A model generated the notes under the pieces. The model saw only the letters and a list, made by a program, of their open reading frames with translations, searched no databases and had not been told where the DNA came from. Shown here one piece after another: positions 9,463 to 18,173 of a stretch of 64,000 nucleotides of DNA. Location: assembly GCF_002161355.1 (NCBI RefSeq), contig NZ_NFHL01000001.1:558001-622000 (forward strand), read 5' to 3'. Both the position numbers and the translations under genes were made by a program. How positions within the stretch are numbered: position 1 is the first letter of the stretch; the number at the start of each line of letters is the position of its first letter. The DNA comes from Lachnoclostridium sp. An76 (GTDB lineage Bacteria > Bacillota > Clostridia > Lachnospirales > Lachnospiraceae).

Positions 9463-10571
9463 TTATTTTCACCACAAAAAAATTTTTCAATAGCATCAAC
9501 AATCTTTACACTAGCTGTTCCGTCACCATATGGATTGGAAGCCATGCTCATTTTCTGATATGCCTGTTTATCATTTAAGAGTTCTTCAAGAATCTCATAA
9601 ATTGCCTCTTCCTCCGTGCCCGCAAGTTTCAAAGTACCCGCTTCAATTCCTTCAGGTCTTTCCGTAGTATCCCGTAAAACTATTACAGGTTTCCCCAAAG
9701 ACGGAGCTTCTTCCTGTATTCCGCCACTGTCCGTTAAAATCAGATAAGACTTATTCAAAAGATTGTGAAACTCTACAACCTCCAGCGGTTTTACTAATTT
9801 TACTCTTTTACAATCCCCAAAAATTTCATTTGCTGTTTCAACTACTATTGGATTTAAGTGAACAGGATAAACCATTTTAATATCGTCATATTTATCTATA
9901 ATGCGCTTAATCGCCTTAAACATATGCCGCATTGGTTCTCCCAGATTTTCTCTTCTATGAGCAGTTAGTACAAGTAATCTGGATCCTTGTGCCCATTCAG
10001 TTATTTCATCTGAGAACTCTTCTCTGACTGTTGTTTTCAAGGCATCTATCGCTGTGTTCCCTGTAACATAAATACTTTCTGGCTTTTTCCCTTCATTCAA
10101 CAGATTCTGTTTACTTTTTTCTGTCGGAGCGAAGTTCAAATCCGCTACAATCCCTACAAACTGCCTGTTTATTTCTTCCGGATAGGGAGAATATTTATTA
10201 TATGTTCTTAATCCGGCCTCCACATGCCCTATTGGAATCTGATGATAAAAAGCCGCCAGAGCTCCGGCAAATGTCGTTGTTGTATCACCATGTACAAGAA
10301 CAAGATCTGGTTTTACCTCTTCAATAACTTTTTCAAGTCCTTTCAGAACACGTGTTGTAATATCAGAGAGAGTCTGTCCCTGCTTCATGATATCCAGATC
10401 ATAGTCCGGAATGATATTAAATGCATTCAATACCTGATCCAGCATCTGTCTGTGCTGTGCTGTCACACATACTACTGTTTTTATATTCTTTCTCGCCTTC
10501 AGTTCCTTGACCAAAGGCGCCATTTTTATGGTCTCTGGTCTTGTCCCAAATATCGTCATTACCTTTATCAA
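9459..10571 (-). CDS. wecB: UDP-N-acetylglucosamine 2-epimerase (non-hydrolysing)
   Basis: A 370-aa enzyme, the usual length. It starts with the signature MTIFGTRPETIKMAPLVKEL, contains VHGDTTTTFAG and HVEAGLRTY, and near the end has LTDSGGIQEEAPSLGKPV, which binds UDP. It interconverts UDP-GlcNAc and UDP-ManNAc in the cytoplasm. The first codon appears to be TTG at 10571 with GGAGG nine bases upstream, which gives the usual MIKVMTIFG start; an ATG at 10559 is the alternative. It sits directly behind the TagA-type gene, so UDP-ManNAc is made next to the enzyme likely to use it. Confidence 0.95.
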   Translation of the reverse strand: MIKVMTIFGTRPETIKMAPLVKELKARKNIKTVVCVTAQHRQMLDQVLNAFNIIPDYDLDIMKQGQTLSDITTRVLKGLEKVIEEVKPDLVLVHGDTTTTFAGALAAFYHQIPIGHVEAGLRTYNKYSPYPEEINRQFVGIVADLNFAPTEKSKQNLLNEGKKPESIYVTGNTAIDALKTTVREEFSDEITEWAQGSRLLVLTAHRRENLGEPMRHMFKAIKRIIDKYDDIKMVYPVHLNPIVVETANEIFGDCKRVKLVKPLEVVEFHNLLNKSYLILTDSGGIQEEAPSLGKPVIVLRDTTERPEGIEAGTLKLAGTEEEAIYEILEELLNDKQAYQKMSMASNPYGDGTASVKIVDAIEKFFCGENK

Positions 10572-11282
10572 TTATTTATACCTCCTAATCCTGAATATAA
10601 ACTTTATATTACTTTCATAAAATCTTTTTAACCTTTGAGGCTCCAGAACAATTCTATATAACCACTCCAACTTGAGCTTGATAAAGATGCGAGGCGCCCT
10701 TTTTTTATGTCCACTGATGACATCAAAAGACCCGCCAACTCCAACAAAGATTCCTTTATCAAATTCATCCAAATGCCTATAGATTAATTTTTCCTGTAAT
10801 GGTATCCCCAAAGCCACAAGTACAATATCAGGACGTTTCGCTTTAATATCAGAAAAAACAGCATCTTTATCTTCAACATAGCCATTTTGTGAACCGACAA
10901 TTTTAAGCTTCGGATAGGTCTTCCCAAGAACTTCTTTCATATCATCAACCACATCCTGTCTGGAACCGAACAAATAAATCTTTTTCTCCATTTTGTGACC
11001 AAATTCTAACAATTTATATGCTATATCAATTCCTGTAATGCGGTCTGTAATATTATAATCCAGCATCTGAGCTGCTTTCACGATTCCGATCCCATCAGGA
11101 ACAACAGATACGTTCTGATTCAGCAGAATCTCCTCCATAACCCGATCCTTTTCCCCGATCATAAATGTTTCAGGATTTGCCGTAACGATAAAGCACTTTT
11201 TTTCATTTTCCAGAGAGTATTCCATCTCTTCTATAAACTGTTCAAATCCTTTTCTATATAACCTGTCAAAATACTCTTTCAT
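10572..11282 (-). CDS. WecG/TagA/CpsF-family (GT26) glycosyltransferase
   Basis: A 236-aa protein of normal GT26 length. Typical features are ITGIDIAYKLLEFG (the TGxD substrate loop), YLFGSRQDVVDDM, and PDIVLVALGIPLQEKLIY followed by FVGVGGSFDVISGHKKRAPR. Known members add ManNAc (TagA) or ManNAcA (WecG) to a lipid-linked GlcNAc. With wecB immediately downstream, ManNAc transfer as the second step after priming is the best reading (inference). The C-terminal basic helices probably hold it to the membrane. The ATG follows GAGGG. Confidence 0.9.
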   Translation of the reverse strand: MKEYFDRLYRKGFEQFIEEMEYSLENEKKCFIVTANPETFMIGEKDRVMEEILLNQNVSVVPDGIGIVKAAQMLDYNITDRITGIDIAYKLLEFGHKMEKKIYLFGSRQDVVDDMKEVLGKTYPKLKIVGSQNGYVEDKDAVFSDIKAKRPDIVLVALGIPLQEKLIYRHLDEFDKGIFVGVGGSFDVISGHKKRAPRIFIKLKLEWLYRIVLEPQRLKRFYESNIKFIFRIRRYK

Positions 11283-11359
11283 AACACCCTCTTTTCTATC
11301 ATAAACCAGAAAAAAGTAGAATGACTCAGTTTTTATCCAAGCCCTCTACTATTTCTCTG

Positions 11360-12742
11360 CTAATTTTCACTTCCTCTATCCCCAATATTACGTGATATTT
11401 CTTCATCAAAACCTTCTGTACTCTCTTTTAAAAGCATAATCTTTATAGTCATAAAGATTAACCTGACATCCATCAGTACAGAATAATTTTGGATATACAT
11501 AAGATCGAGCTTAAGTTTATCGTATGCTGTTGTATTATATTTTCCGTAAATCTGCGCGTACCCTGTCAAACCACCCTTTACCTTCAACCGATAGGAAAAT
11601 TCAGGGATCTCTTTTGTATATGCTTTCACATGTTCCACTCTCTCAGGTCTTGGACCCACCACACTCATATTTCCCTGCAAAATATCGATCATCTGGGGAA
11701 GCTCGTCAATCCTTGTCTTTCTGATAAACCTGCCAACCGGTGTGATTCGAGGATCATTTTCAGTTGCAGGGATCGCTTTTCCCTCTTTTTCTGCATCAAC
11801 AATCATACTTCTGAACTTATGGATCTTAAAAACCTTCCCGTCTTTTGTACATCTTTCCTGTATAAAAAATACGGGTCCACCATCATAAAGCTTAATAGCA
11901 ACTGCAACAAGTAGCATGATTGGAGATGTAATTACTAATACCACCAGGGATATAATAATATCCATAATACGTTTTATCAATCTTTGTTCGAAAGAAATAC
12001 CACTATTTCTCATTAAAAACAAAGGTGTATCAAACAAATCTATCGTCTCGGAACTCCTAATCAAAATATCTGATAACTTTGGTGTAACATAAACCCGAAT
12101 GGACTCCGAATAACAAAACTTTAATATTTTATTTCTCTCAATAGAATGCACATCATATATCAGGACGGCATCGTACTTACGAATTGTTTCGTGCAGATCC
12201 TCTTCTTCAGTTTCCTTGATATTGATATAGCCCTCTATTTTATACCTGTCATTCCTTCTCTTTATCTTATACGCCATCAGACTTGGATTGTATTCCTCAT
12301 ATAACACCAACAATCTTCTTGGTGGAAATATCTTTATAAAGCTTACCGAAATGAAAGCAGTCCATATAAATATAACCACAATCTGTATCGCTGTCATCAC
12401 TATCAAAGGATAAATTCCCACAAATTTTGCTGACAGGAGTACGATCTCTAAATATGTTAAAATATTAGCACAGATTATTGCTAACACTTGAGATAAAACA
12501 ATACTGGAATACGTCAGGTAACCAAATTTCAATCCGCCATAGATGTAAAAAAATATTGCTACAAATATTGCATAAACTACAACGATCAACCAATGCCCTT
12601 TATAATAGAAAGGAAATACGACCCGCAAATTATAGTACTCTTTCCATACAAACAAAAAAAGTATTGCCATTCCTATTATAAGGAGTAAAGCTGCAAAAGC
12701 TCTTAATACTCTTTTAAACTGATCAAGTTCGCCACGATTCAT
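11360..12742 (-). CDS. polyprenyl-phosphate sugar-1-phosphate transferase (priming enzyme, WcaJ/CpsE type)
   Basis: A 460-aa protein with four N-terminal helices, a middle cytoplasmic domain and a C-terminal bacterial sugar-transferase domain (about residues 250-455). The catalytic domain shows KRIMDIIISLVVLVITSPIM, then VFFIQERCTKDGKVFKIHKF, KTRIDELPQMIDILQGNMS, VGPRPERVEH and KGGLTGYAQIYGKYNT, all canonical. It transfers a sugar phosphate (Gal, Glc or GlcNAc type) from UDP-sugar to undecaprenyl phosphate and starts the repeat unit. A ManNAc transferase next to it makes a HexNAc primer plausible. It is the first gene of the operon and has its own promoter. Confidence 0.93.
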   Translation of the reverse strand: MNRGELDQFKRVLRAFAALLLIIGMAILFLFVWKEYYNLRVVFPFYYKGHWLIVVVYAIFVAIFFYIYGGLKFGYLTYSSIVLSQVLAIICANILTYLEIVLLSAKFVGIYPLIVMTAIQIVVIFIWTAFISVSFIKIFPPRRLLVLYEEYNPSLMAYKIKRRNDRYKIEGYINIKETEEEDLHETIRKYDAVLIYDVHSIERNKILKFCYSESIRVYVTPKLSDILIRSSETIDLFDTPLFLMRNSGISFEQRLIKRIMDIIISLVVLVITSPIMLLVAVAIKLYDGGPVFFIQERCTKDGKVFKIHKFRSMIVDAEKEGKAIPATENDPRITPVGRFIRKTRIDELPQMIDILQGNMSVVGPRPERVEHVKAYTKEIPEFSYRLKVKGGLTGYAQIYGKYNTTAYDKLKLDLMYIQNYSVLMDVRLIFMTIKIMLLKESTEGFDEEISRNIGDRGSEN

Positions 12743-12775
12743 TTTACACCTCTACACATAATAACATTGCAGACT

Positions 12776-12804
12776 ATTATAACAAATTATTACAAATATT
12801 ACAA
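12776..12804 (-). promoter_or_regulatory. sigma-A type promoter of the polysaccharide operon
   Basis: On the minus strand TTGTAA, 17 bases, then TATAAT (12776-12781), 33 bases upstream of the priming-transferase ATG. The surrounding 106-bp gap is very A/T-rich. The following ribosome site is AGAGGTG. Confidence 0.75.
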
Positions 12805-12848
12805 CTTTTTTTCATCAGGTTAAATGACTTTATTTTATTTACATCGGA

Positions 12849-13892
12849 TCAAAAAACTTCATTTTCCTTGTGTAAAATCCTGTATGGGAAATGATACAGA
12901 TATTCTTTAAGTTGATTTGCAATCACCGTACATTCTTGTTCATATTTTTGCTCTTTCAAAAACAGCTGCGTATTATAAATCGAACGAGAGGGATCAAATT
13001 TTGTTTTTTTTGCATCACCTTTAACTCCTAGTATCTTAAACACCTTACTAACTGTATCTGAATAATTATAAATTAAGTCTTCAAAATGTATCCTATGAAT
13101 TTGCGGATGCTCTGTTCTTTTTTCTATTTGTCTCAACTTCTTATAAAAACGACAAAATTCATTAACTTCTTTAGGGTATGGAACAGGTTCATTTGCTGAA
13201 CTCCAATAGTATTTATTCGCAATAAACACGTCCCGCGGATCACGTTCTACTACAAAAACTTCCACAGCATCATCAAAATAATTCGAAAACCTGTGTAAAT
13301 TAAATGGGAGCAATAGCTGGTCAAGTACGATATTTTTATCACATTTTCCCATTATATCAAAAATAGTATATATATATTTTTTTGACACATTATAAAACGT
13401 TTTCGGATCAACATACGAAATCCACATGGGTGCATACGTCAAAGGTTTTTTGATAAATTTATCACCATTTGGCAAATGCCTTAAAATCTTATTAAAAAAC
13501 AATCGCGGCACCATTCTCGGAATAGTGTTTTCTTGATAATACCAATAATATTCTGGAGAAAACTCCGTAAGTTCCCTGACATATGTTTCTGTCGCATCCC
13601 AAAATCCCGAACCTATATATTCATTATAATGCCCAACCCACCAATATTTTTTATCATACAATTGCCGCATAGTTTTATAAAAACTATGCAGCGCTTCATC
13701 ACTTCTGACAGCGTTATTTCCCCTGAGCAGTTTGTCTTCCAAATCAAAAACGCCATTAGGGCAATGTAAAAATACAAATTCGAAAGTACTTCTGCTTACA
13801 TCGAAGTCTTCCAGTCCATCTAAAAGATCCGTGATAGCCGAGGACCCAGATCCCATATAACCAGTCGGTACTATAACTTTTCTTGTTTCCAT
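12849..13892 (-). CDS. sulfotransferase-like protein
   Basis: A 347-aa soluble protein. Its amino end reads VIVPTGYMGSGSSAITDLLD, a P-loop-like 5'-phosphosulfate-binding loop as in PAPS-dependent sulfotransferases. Around residue 215 VFVVERDPRDVFIANKYYW matches the second PAPS motif (R-DPRD, 3'-phosphate binding). The C-terminal part has IHFEDLIYNYSDTV, similar to the 'yEdLv.dp' segment of the family. It may sulfate a sugar of the neighbouring polysaccharide or another surface molecule; I infer this only from location. The gene lies 25 bases after the amidase and outside the promoter-led glycan operon. No PAPS-synthesis genes are in the window. Confidence 0.75.
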   Translation of the reverse strand: METRKVIVPTGYMGSGSSAITDLLDGLEDFDVSRSTFEFVFLHCPNGVFDLEDKLLRGNNAVRSDEALHSFYKTMRQLYDKKYWWVGHYNEYIGSGFWDATETYVRELTEFSPEYYWYYQENTIPRMVPRLFFNKILRHLPNGDKFIKKPLTYAPMWISYVDPKTFYNVSKKYIYTIFDIMGKCDKNIVLDQLLLPFNLHRFSNYFDDAVEVFVVERDPRDVFIANKYYWSSANEPVPYPKEVNEFCRFYKKLRQIEKRTEHPQIHRIHFEDLIYNYSDTVSKVFKILGVKGDAKKTKFDPSRSIYNTQLFLKEQKYEQECTVIANQLKEYLYHFPYRILHKENEVF

Positions 13893-13917
13893 TGTAATCT
13901 CGCTTCCTCTTATCTCA

Positions 13918-16900
13918 TTACATTCTTTCCAGCATTGTCGCTATCGTGAACCCGTAATTCTTTGCCGTTGCCCATCCACATCCTTCTGGATTTTCCTTTA
14001 TTCCAAGCCATTCAACATATGGTGAAGACCCTCTTGCAACATAAGAAAACCGTGGATCTACACATGCATTTTTAAGAGACTCAGAATTCGCATATGCTTT
14101 CAGATGCTGAATATGCGCTCTAATCCCGGTGCGAACGTCCGCAAAGCTTGCTCCACTTTCTCCACCGCCCACAGCACCTATCCCGGCAAAATTGAATTGT
14201 TCAATCTGCACATCTCCGCCATATTGCAGATATCCTGTTTCAAGCATAGACTGAGCAAAAGCGACATCCGATCTTATACCCTCAGCTTCTGCCTCTTCAA
14301 TGTACATCTGCACAAACGATTCCAGCGTAGGGGCGCCGCCCTTGCCTAGAGCTACCGAGGGATAATCAAAACCGCTCTTTTCATAAAAAGAAATCATTTC
14401 TTCTTTTGTCTTATTGCCCGCTCCAGTTATAGCAGTCACTCCACTTTTTATCCAGTGACCGTACTCATCAAAATATACCCATGTTCCGCTGATCATCTGC
14501 CATCCTGTCAGCATCCGACCCGCTTCATGGAAATAGTACCAGACACCACCTATTGACTGCCATCCTGTCTGCATCTCACCATTTTCGGAAAACCAATACC
14601 AGTATCCCCCGATTGATGCCCAGCCTGTAGCCCTACTCCCATCAGTTTTTATATAGTAATATGTATTCCCTATCAGATGCCAGCCTTGCGATGCTTCTAT
14701 CAAAGCACCATCAGATCCAAACACATACGTTTGTCCATCTATTGTGACAACTCCTGTCACCATACGTCCTGCCTCCAGAAAATAGTACATATTCCCATCT
14801 ATCTCCTGCCAACCCGTCAGCATTCTCCCTGCTTCATGGAAATAATATCGATATGTGCCTATTTGCTGCCAGCCGATCAGCATTTTTCCATCCTCTGCAA
14901 ACCAGTACCAGTAAGCCCCTATCTGCTTCCAGCCTACTGCCTTGCTTCCATCTTCATTTATCCAATAATATATACCGTCTTCCAGAAGCCACCCCGGTAC
15001 AATTTCTTTTATTAACGCTCCATTCTGGGCAAACTCGTACATTTCCCCTTCAATGATTATCGTGCCTGTCGCCATACGTCCTGCTTCCAGAAAATAGTAT
15101 GTATTTCCCTCTATCTCCTGCCAACCCGTCAGCATTCTCCCTGCTTCATGAAAATAATATCGATATGTGCCTATTTGCTTCCAGCCTGTCAGCATTTTCC
15201 CATCCTCTGCAAACCAGTACCAGTAAGCTCCTATCTGTTTCCAGCCTACTGCCTTGCTTCCATCTTCATTTATCCAATAATATGTGCCACCTTCCAACAA
15301 CCATCCCGGTATGAGCTCTTTTTCTAATACACCATCTTTATTAAATTCATATATCTTTCCATCAATTGTTACAGTACCCGTCACCATGCGACCGGCTCCA
15401 AGAAAATAATATGTATTTCCTCCTATCTCCTGCCAGCCCGTCAGCATCCGACCGGCTTCATGGAAATAATACCAATATTCCCCTATCTTCTGCCATCCGG
15501 TCAGCATTTTCCCATCTTCCGCAAACCAGTACCAATATCCACCTATCTGTTGCCAGCCTACAGACGCTCTGCCTGAATTCAAAAAATAATACCATTCATC
15601 ATTTAGGAAACGCCAGCCAATCGCCATTTTCCCGTCATTGTCAAAATAATAACGCTGGCCCCCTATTGTTTTCCAGCAATCTGATAAGCGATATCCATCC
15701 TCATCCATCCAGTACCATGACCCTAAAACATAAAGCCACTGATTCTTAGGAGAAGGCGTACCGTCAGCCCAAACCCACTTCCATTTGCCGTTCTCCTCCA
15801 TCCACTGTCCTTTTAACAGCCCCAGATACTTAGCAATTCCTGTTGCATCCGCAACTCCAAGTTCCTTCAATCCTTCTTCTGTCGTCAGAAAACGGTTAAC
15901 ATCTCCACTGTTAGAAATAAAAGCGTGTTCTACAATAATTCCTGGTATATTATTTTCCTTGTTATAAATCATAACCGAAAAATAATCTGATAAACTACCA
16001 TCCGGATAGTACTCATTAACAGTGGTATCTTTACTGTAAATTCCTCGGTTACTGAGTCCCAAGGCTGTAAGTTCTTCAAGAATCTTTTCTGCAAGTGCAT
16101 ACCCCTGCGCCCCCACTTCATATTTCCAATTATAATTAGGCACAATAACCTCGGCTCCATTTGCCGCCGATGATACAGATGAATTTAAATGAAAGCTCAC
16201 AAATATTTCCGCCCCTGCTGCGGCAGCTGCCTGAGCTCTCTGCTTGATACACTCACCTGCATTAGTGCAATTATATGGACAGCTAAGCCCAGTCCTGGTC
16301 ATATATACACTGACTCCTGCATACTGTTCCAGTTCAGCCTTACAATACTGAGCTATTTTTAATGTCAACACTTCTTCACGAAGACCATATCCCTGTGCTC
16401 CGGCATCATTAGCATCATGCCCCGGATCAAGCGCAACAACAATATTACCCGTACGAGCTGACTGCGCTCTTTCTCCGGTCCCGGCACTAAACGTACTAAT
16501 ATTCGCAGAGCCATTTTCCGTGCTGACAGCATTCAGTGCATCCGAAATACTGTTCTGCGCCTCCGGCACTCCATTTTCATCAATGCTCACAACTGAAGTT
16601 TCAACCTGTGATAACTCATTTTGCGCTGGTGTTCCGCCAATTGGTTTTAACTCATCAAATCCATCATATTCTTGATTGACGCCAAATTCAGCCTCCACAT
16701 CTATATCGTCAAGTATTATTATTTTTTCTTCATTCTGGTTGCTCAGGCTCAGACTTACAGCTTTATACAATCCTGAAAAAGCTTCTCCTGTATAATCCTT
16801 TTCAAAAAGATACAACCCTCCTACCTGCTTAGACAAATCCCATTCTTCCTGGTTGCCAGATTCATCAGCAACTAAAAGAGTTACCATATCTGCTCCTGTA

Positions 16901-17340
16901 ATCTCCCTGTCAAAAGAGAAAACAATACGCTGCGTATCTGGTGTTTTTAAAAAAGGATTTTCAATATATACATAATTAACATCTCCAAGACATATGCTCT
17001 CCGTTTCCTGTGGCAGACTATCTGTATTTATCTGCGGTGGCTCATTCTCTTCACCCGCAGGCTGTACCTGACTGTTTTCATCCCCTGAACTTTCTGAATC
17101 AGCTATTTCAGACATTGATTCCTCTGTCATGGATTCGCCTTCCTCTAAATCTGTATCCAGTTCTCCTTCGTCAACATTCAGCGTCGAATTCCCAATCTGT
17201 AGTTCACCCTGCTGTACTCCTGTCATGGATTTCCCATTTTCATCTGTCTCCATTCCATATACTGTCTGCATTGGAATACTACTCACGAACATTGCAGATA
17301 ACATTATTACAGCTATTACCCTTATCAATTTGTTTGTCAT
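13918..17340 (-). CDS. bifunctional autolysin: amidase_3 + wall-binding repeats + glucosaminidase
   Basis: An 1140-aa secreted protein with a signal peptide (residues 1-29) and an acidic linker. The zinc amidase domain (about 298-508) has DPGHDAND (H308), LREE, VSFHLNSS (H384) and VEHAF (E471). About 20 glucan/choline-binding-type repeats (GWKQIGAYWYWFAEDGKMLT-like) cover 510-970. The C-terminal glucosaminidase domain (about 985-1140) carries FAQSMLETGYLQYGG with the catalytic Glu. It should cut peptidoglycan at both the peptide stem and the glycan chain. Ribosome site AAGGAG. The gene lies between a GerMN lipoprotein and the sulfotransferase gene, probably in one transcript. Three 312-bp DNA repeats inside it can change copy number. 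Confidence 0.9.
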   Translation of the reverse strand: MTNKLIRVIAVIMLSAMFVSSIPMQTVYGMETDENGKSMTGVQQGELQIGNSTLNVDEGELDTDLEEGESMTEESMSEIADSESSGDENSQVQPAGEENEPPQINTDSLPQETESICLGDVNYVYIENPFLKTPDTQRIVFSFDREITGADMVTLLVADESGNQEEWDLSKQVGGLYLFEKDYTGEAFSGLYKAVSLSLSNQNEEKIIILDDIDVEAEFGVNQEYDGFDELKPIGGTPAQNELSQVETSVVSIDENGVPEAQNSISDALNAVSTENGSANISTFSAGTGERAQSARTGNIVVALDPGHDANDAGAQGYGLREEVLTLKIAQYCKAELEQYAGVSVYMTRTGLSCPYNCTNAGECIKQRAQAAAAAGAEIFVSFHLNSSVSSAANGAEVIVPNYNWKYEVGAQGYALAEKILEELTALGLSNRGIYSKDTTVNEYYPDGSLSDYFSVMIYNKENNIPGIIVEHAFISNSGDVNRFLTTEEGLKELGVADATGIAKYLGLLKGQWMEENGKWKWVWADGTPSPKNQWLYVLGSWYWMDEDGYRLSDCWKTIGGQRYYFDNDGKMAIGWRFLNDEWYYFLNSGRASVGWQQIGGYWYWFAEDGKMLTGWQKIGEYWYYFHEAGRMLTGWQEIGGNTYYFLGAGRMVTGTVTIDGKIYEFNKDGVLEKELIPGWLLEGGTYYWINEDGSKAVGWKQIGAYWYWFAEDGKMLTGWKQIGTYRYYFHEAGRMLTGWQEIEGNTYYFLEAGRMATGTIIIEGEMYEFAQNGALIKEIVPGWLLEDGIYYWINEDGSKAVGWKQIGAYWYWFAEDGKMLIGWQQIGTYRYYFHEAGRMLTGWQEIDGNMYYFLEAGRMVTGVVTIDGQTYVFGSDGALIEASQGWHLIGNTYYYIKTDGSRATGWASIGGYWYWFSENGEMQTGWQSIGGVWYYFHEAGRMLTGWQMISGTWVYFDEYGHWIKSGVTAITGAGNKTKEEMISFYEKSGFDYPSVALGKGGAPTLESFVQMYIEEAEAEGIRSDVAFAQSMLETGYLQYGGDVQIEQFNFAGIGAVGGGESGASFADVRTGIRAHIQHLKAYANSESLKNACVDPRFSYVARGSSPYVEWLGIKENPEGCGWATAKNYGFTIATMLERM
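14818..15750 (-). repeat. three tandem 312-bp (104-codon) units inside the autolysin gene
   Basis: The same block recurs with start points near 14821, 15133 and 15445, exactly 312 bp apart and highly similar at DNA level. Each unit codes for a full set of wall-binding modules ending with a non-GW 'TGT-x-IEGxMYEF' module. The in-frame length means gain or loss of a unit would lengthen or shorten the binding region without breaking the gene. Confidence 0.85.
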
Positions 17341-17380
17341 GATTTTCTGCTCCTTTTTATATCATTTGCTTCATATTGAA

Positions 17381-17974
17381 TTAAAAAGACATAACACCAC
17401 TATATCCCTCATAAGTTGCCCCATGTGACGTTTGCAGTGGATTTCCTTCTTCTGTAAGCTTAATTCCGTCACAATCATATGCTTCCAGATAGGTATTGAT
17501 AATACATCCAATAATCTGTATTTCACCTGTTGTGCCCATACTCCTTATCCGCTCTCCTGTTGCCGAATCAAAATCCAAATCTATTTTTTTCTCAGCTTCA
17601 TTCAGCGTCATGCTTAAAAGATGACAGTCGGGTGTGAGTATTGCATTCTCCTGCAGTGCAGCCCAAATATCATTTTCATTTTTAATCTCCACATTTTTTC
17701 CAGTCACTTGGCCACTCTGCTCATCCACATAGTAAACGCGGACGTTTCTGGTCTGCTGGGAGTCTCCCGAAGAAGTTTCCATATCTTTCTCTGTATCCTG
17801 AACGTTTTGTACTTCCTCTGTCTTATCAGGATCTTCCTTCTGCTCATTCTTCTCCTCCTGTTCCACCTGCTTTTCCTGCTTTGCAGGCTTTTCTCCCTCT
17901 CCACAACCATACAGCATTAACACTGTTAAGCCTAAAACCACTAAAAATGCGGAAAATTTCAACCTCTTGTTCAT
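17381..17974 (-). CDS. GerMN-domain lipoprotein
   Basis: A 197-aa protein with a lipoprotein signal peptide: MNKRLKFSAFLVVLGLTVLM followed by LYGCGEGE, so lipidation at Cys24 is likely. A low-complexity linker rich in K, E and Q spans about 28-75. The globular part (about 78-197), with VRVYYVDEQSGQVTGKNVEI and later DLDFDSATGERIRSMGTTGE, fits the GerMN fold of spore-germination protein GerM and Gram-positive wall lipoproteins. It precedes the autolysin by 40 bases, so an accessory role in wall turnover is likely but inferred. The promoter and AGGAGG site are just upstream. Confidence 0.8.
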   Translation of the reverse strand: MNKRLKFSAFLVVLGLTVLMLYGCGEGEKPAKQEKQVEQEEKNEQKEDPDKTEEVQNVQDTEKDMETSSGDSQQTRNVRVYYVDEQSGQVTGKNVEIKNENDIWAALQENAILTPDCHLLSMTLNEAEKKIDLDFDSATGERIRSMGTTGEIQIIGCIINTYLEAYDCDGIKLTEEGNPLQTSHGATYEGYSGVMSF

Positions 17975-18020
17975 AATCTCGCCCTCCTGAACCTTTTTGT
18001 TTCGGTTATCTCATAGCTAC

Positions 18021-18049
18021 ATGATAACAATATATTGCTTTTATTTCAA
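18021..18049 (-). promoter_or_regulatory. promoter of the GerMN lipoprotein - autolysin transcript
   Basis: On the minus strand TTGAAA, 17 bases, TATCAT (18021-18026), about 46 bases upstream of the lipoprotein ATG, which follows a perfect AGGAGG at 17983-17988. Confidence 0.65.
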
Positions 18050-18173
18050 CGGATAACCTTACCAGTTCCTCCGATTTTCTAAATACCATCTTGCTAATTT
18101 GTTCATTCCATTCCATCTTCTAAGCACCAGGAATGAGCATTTCCGCATTTGTCAGCCATCAACTTACAAAACT

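Noticed and set aside
13918..17340. CRISPR-like array suggested by regular repeats
   Set aside because: The repeats are long, in frame, and encode wall-binding modules of the autolysin; there are no short repeats with unique spacers.
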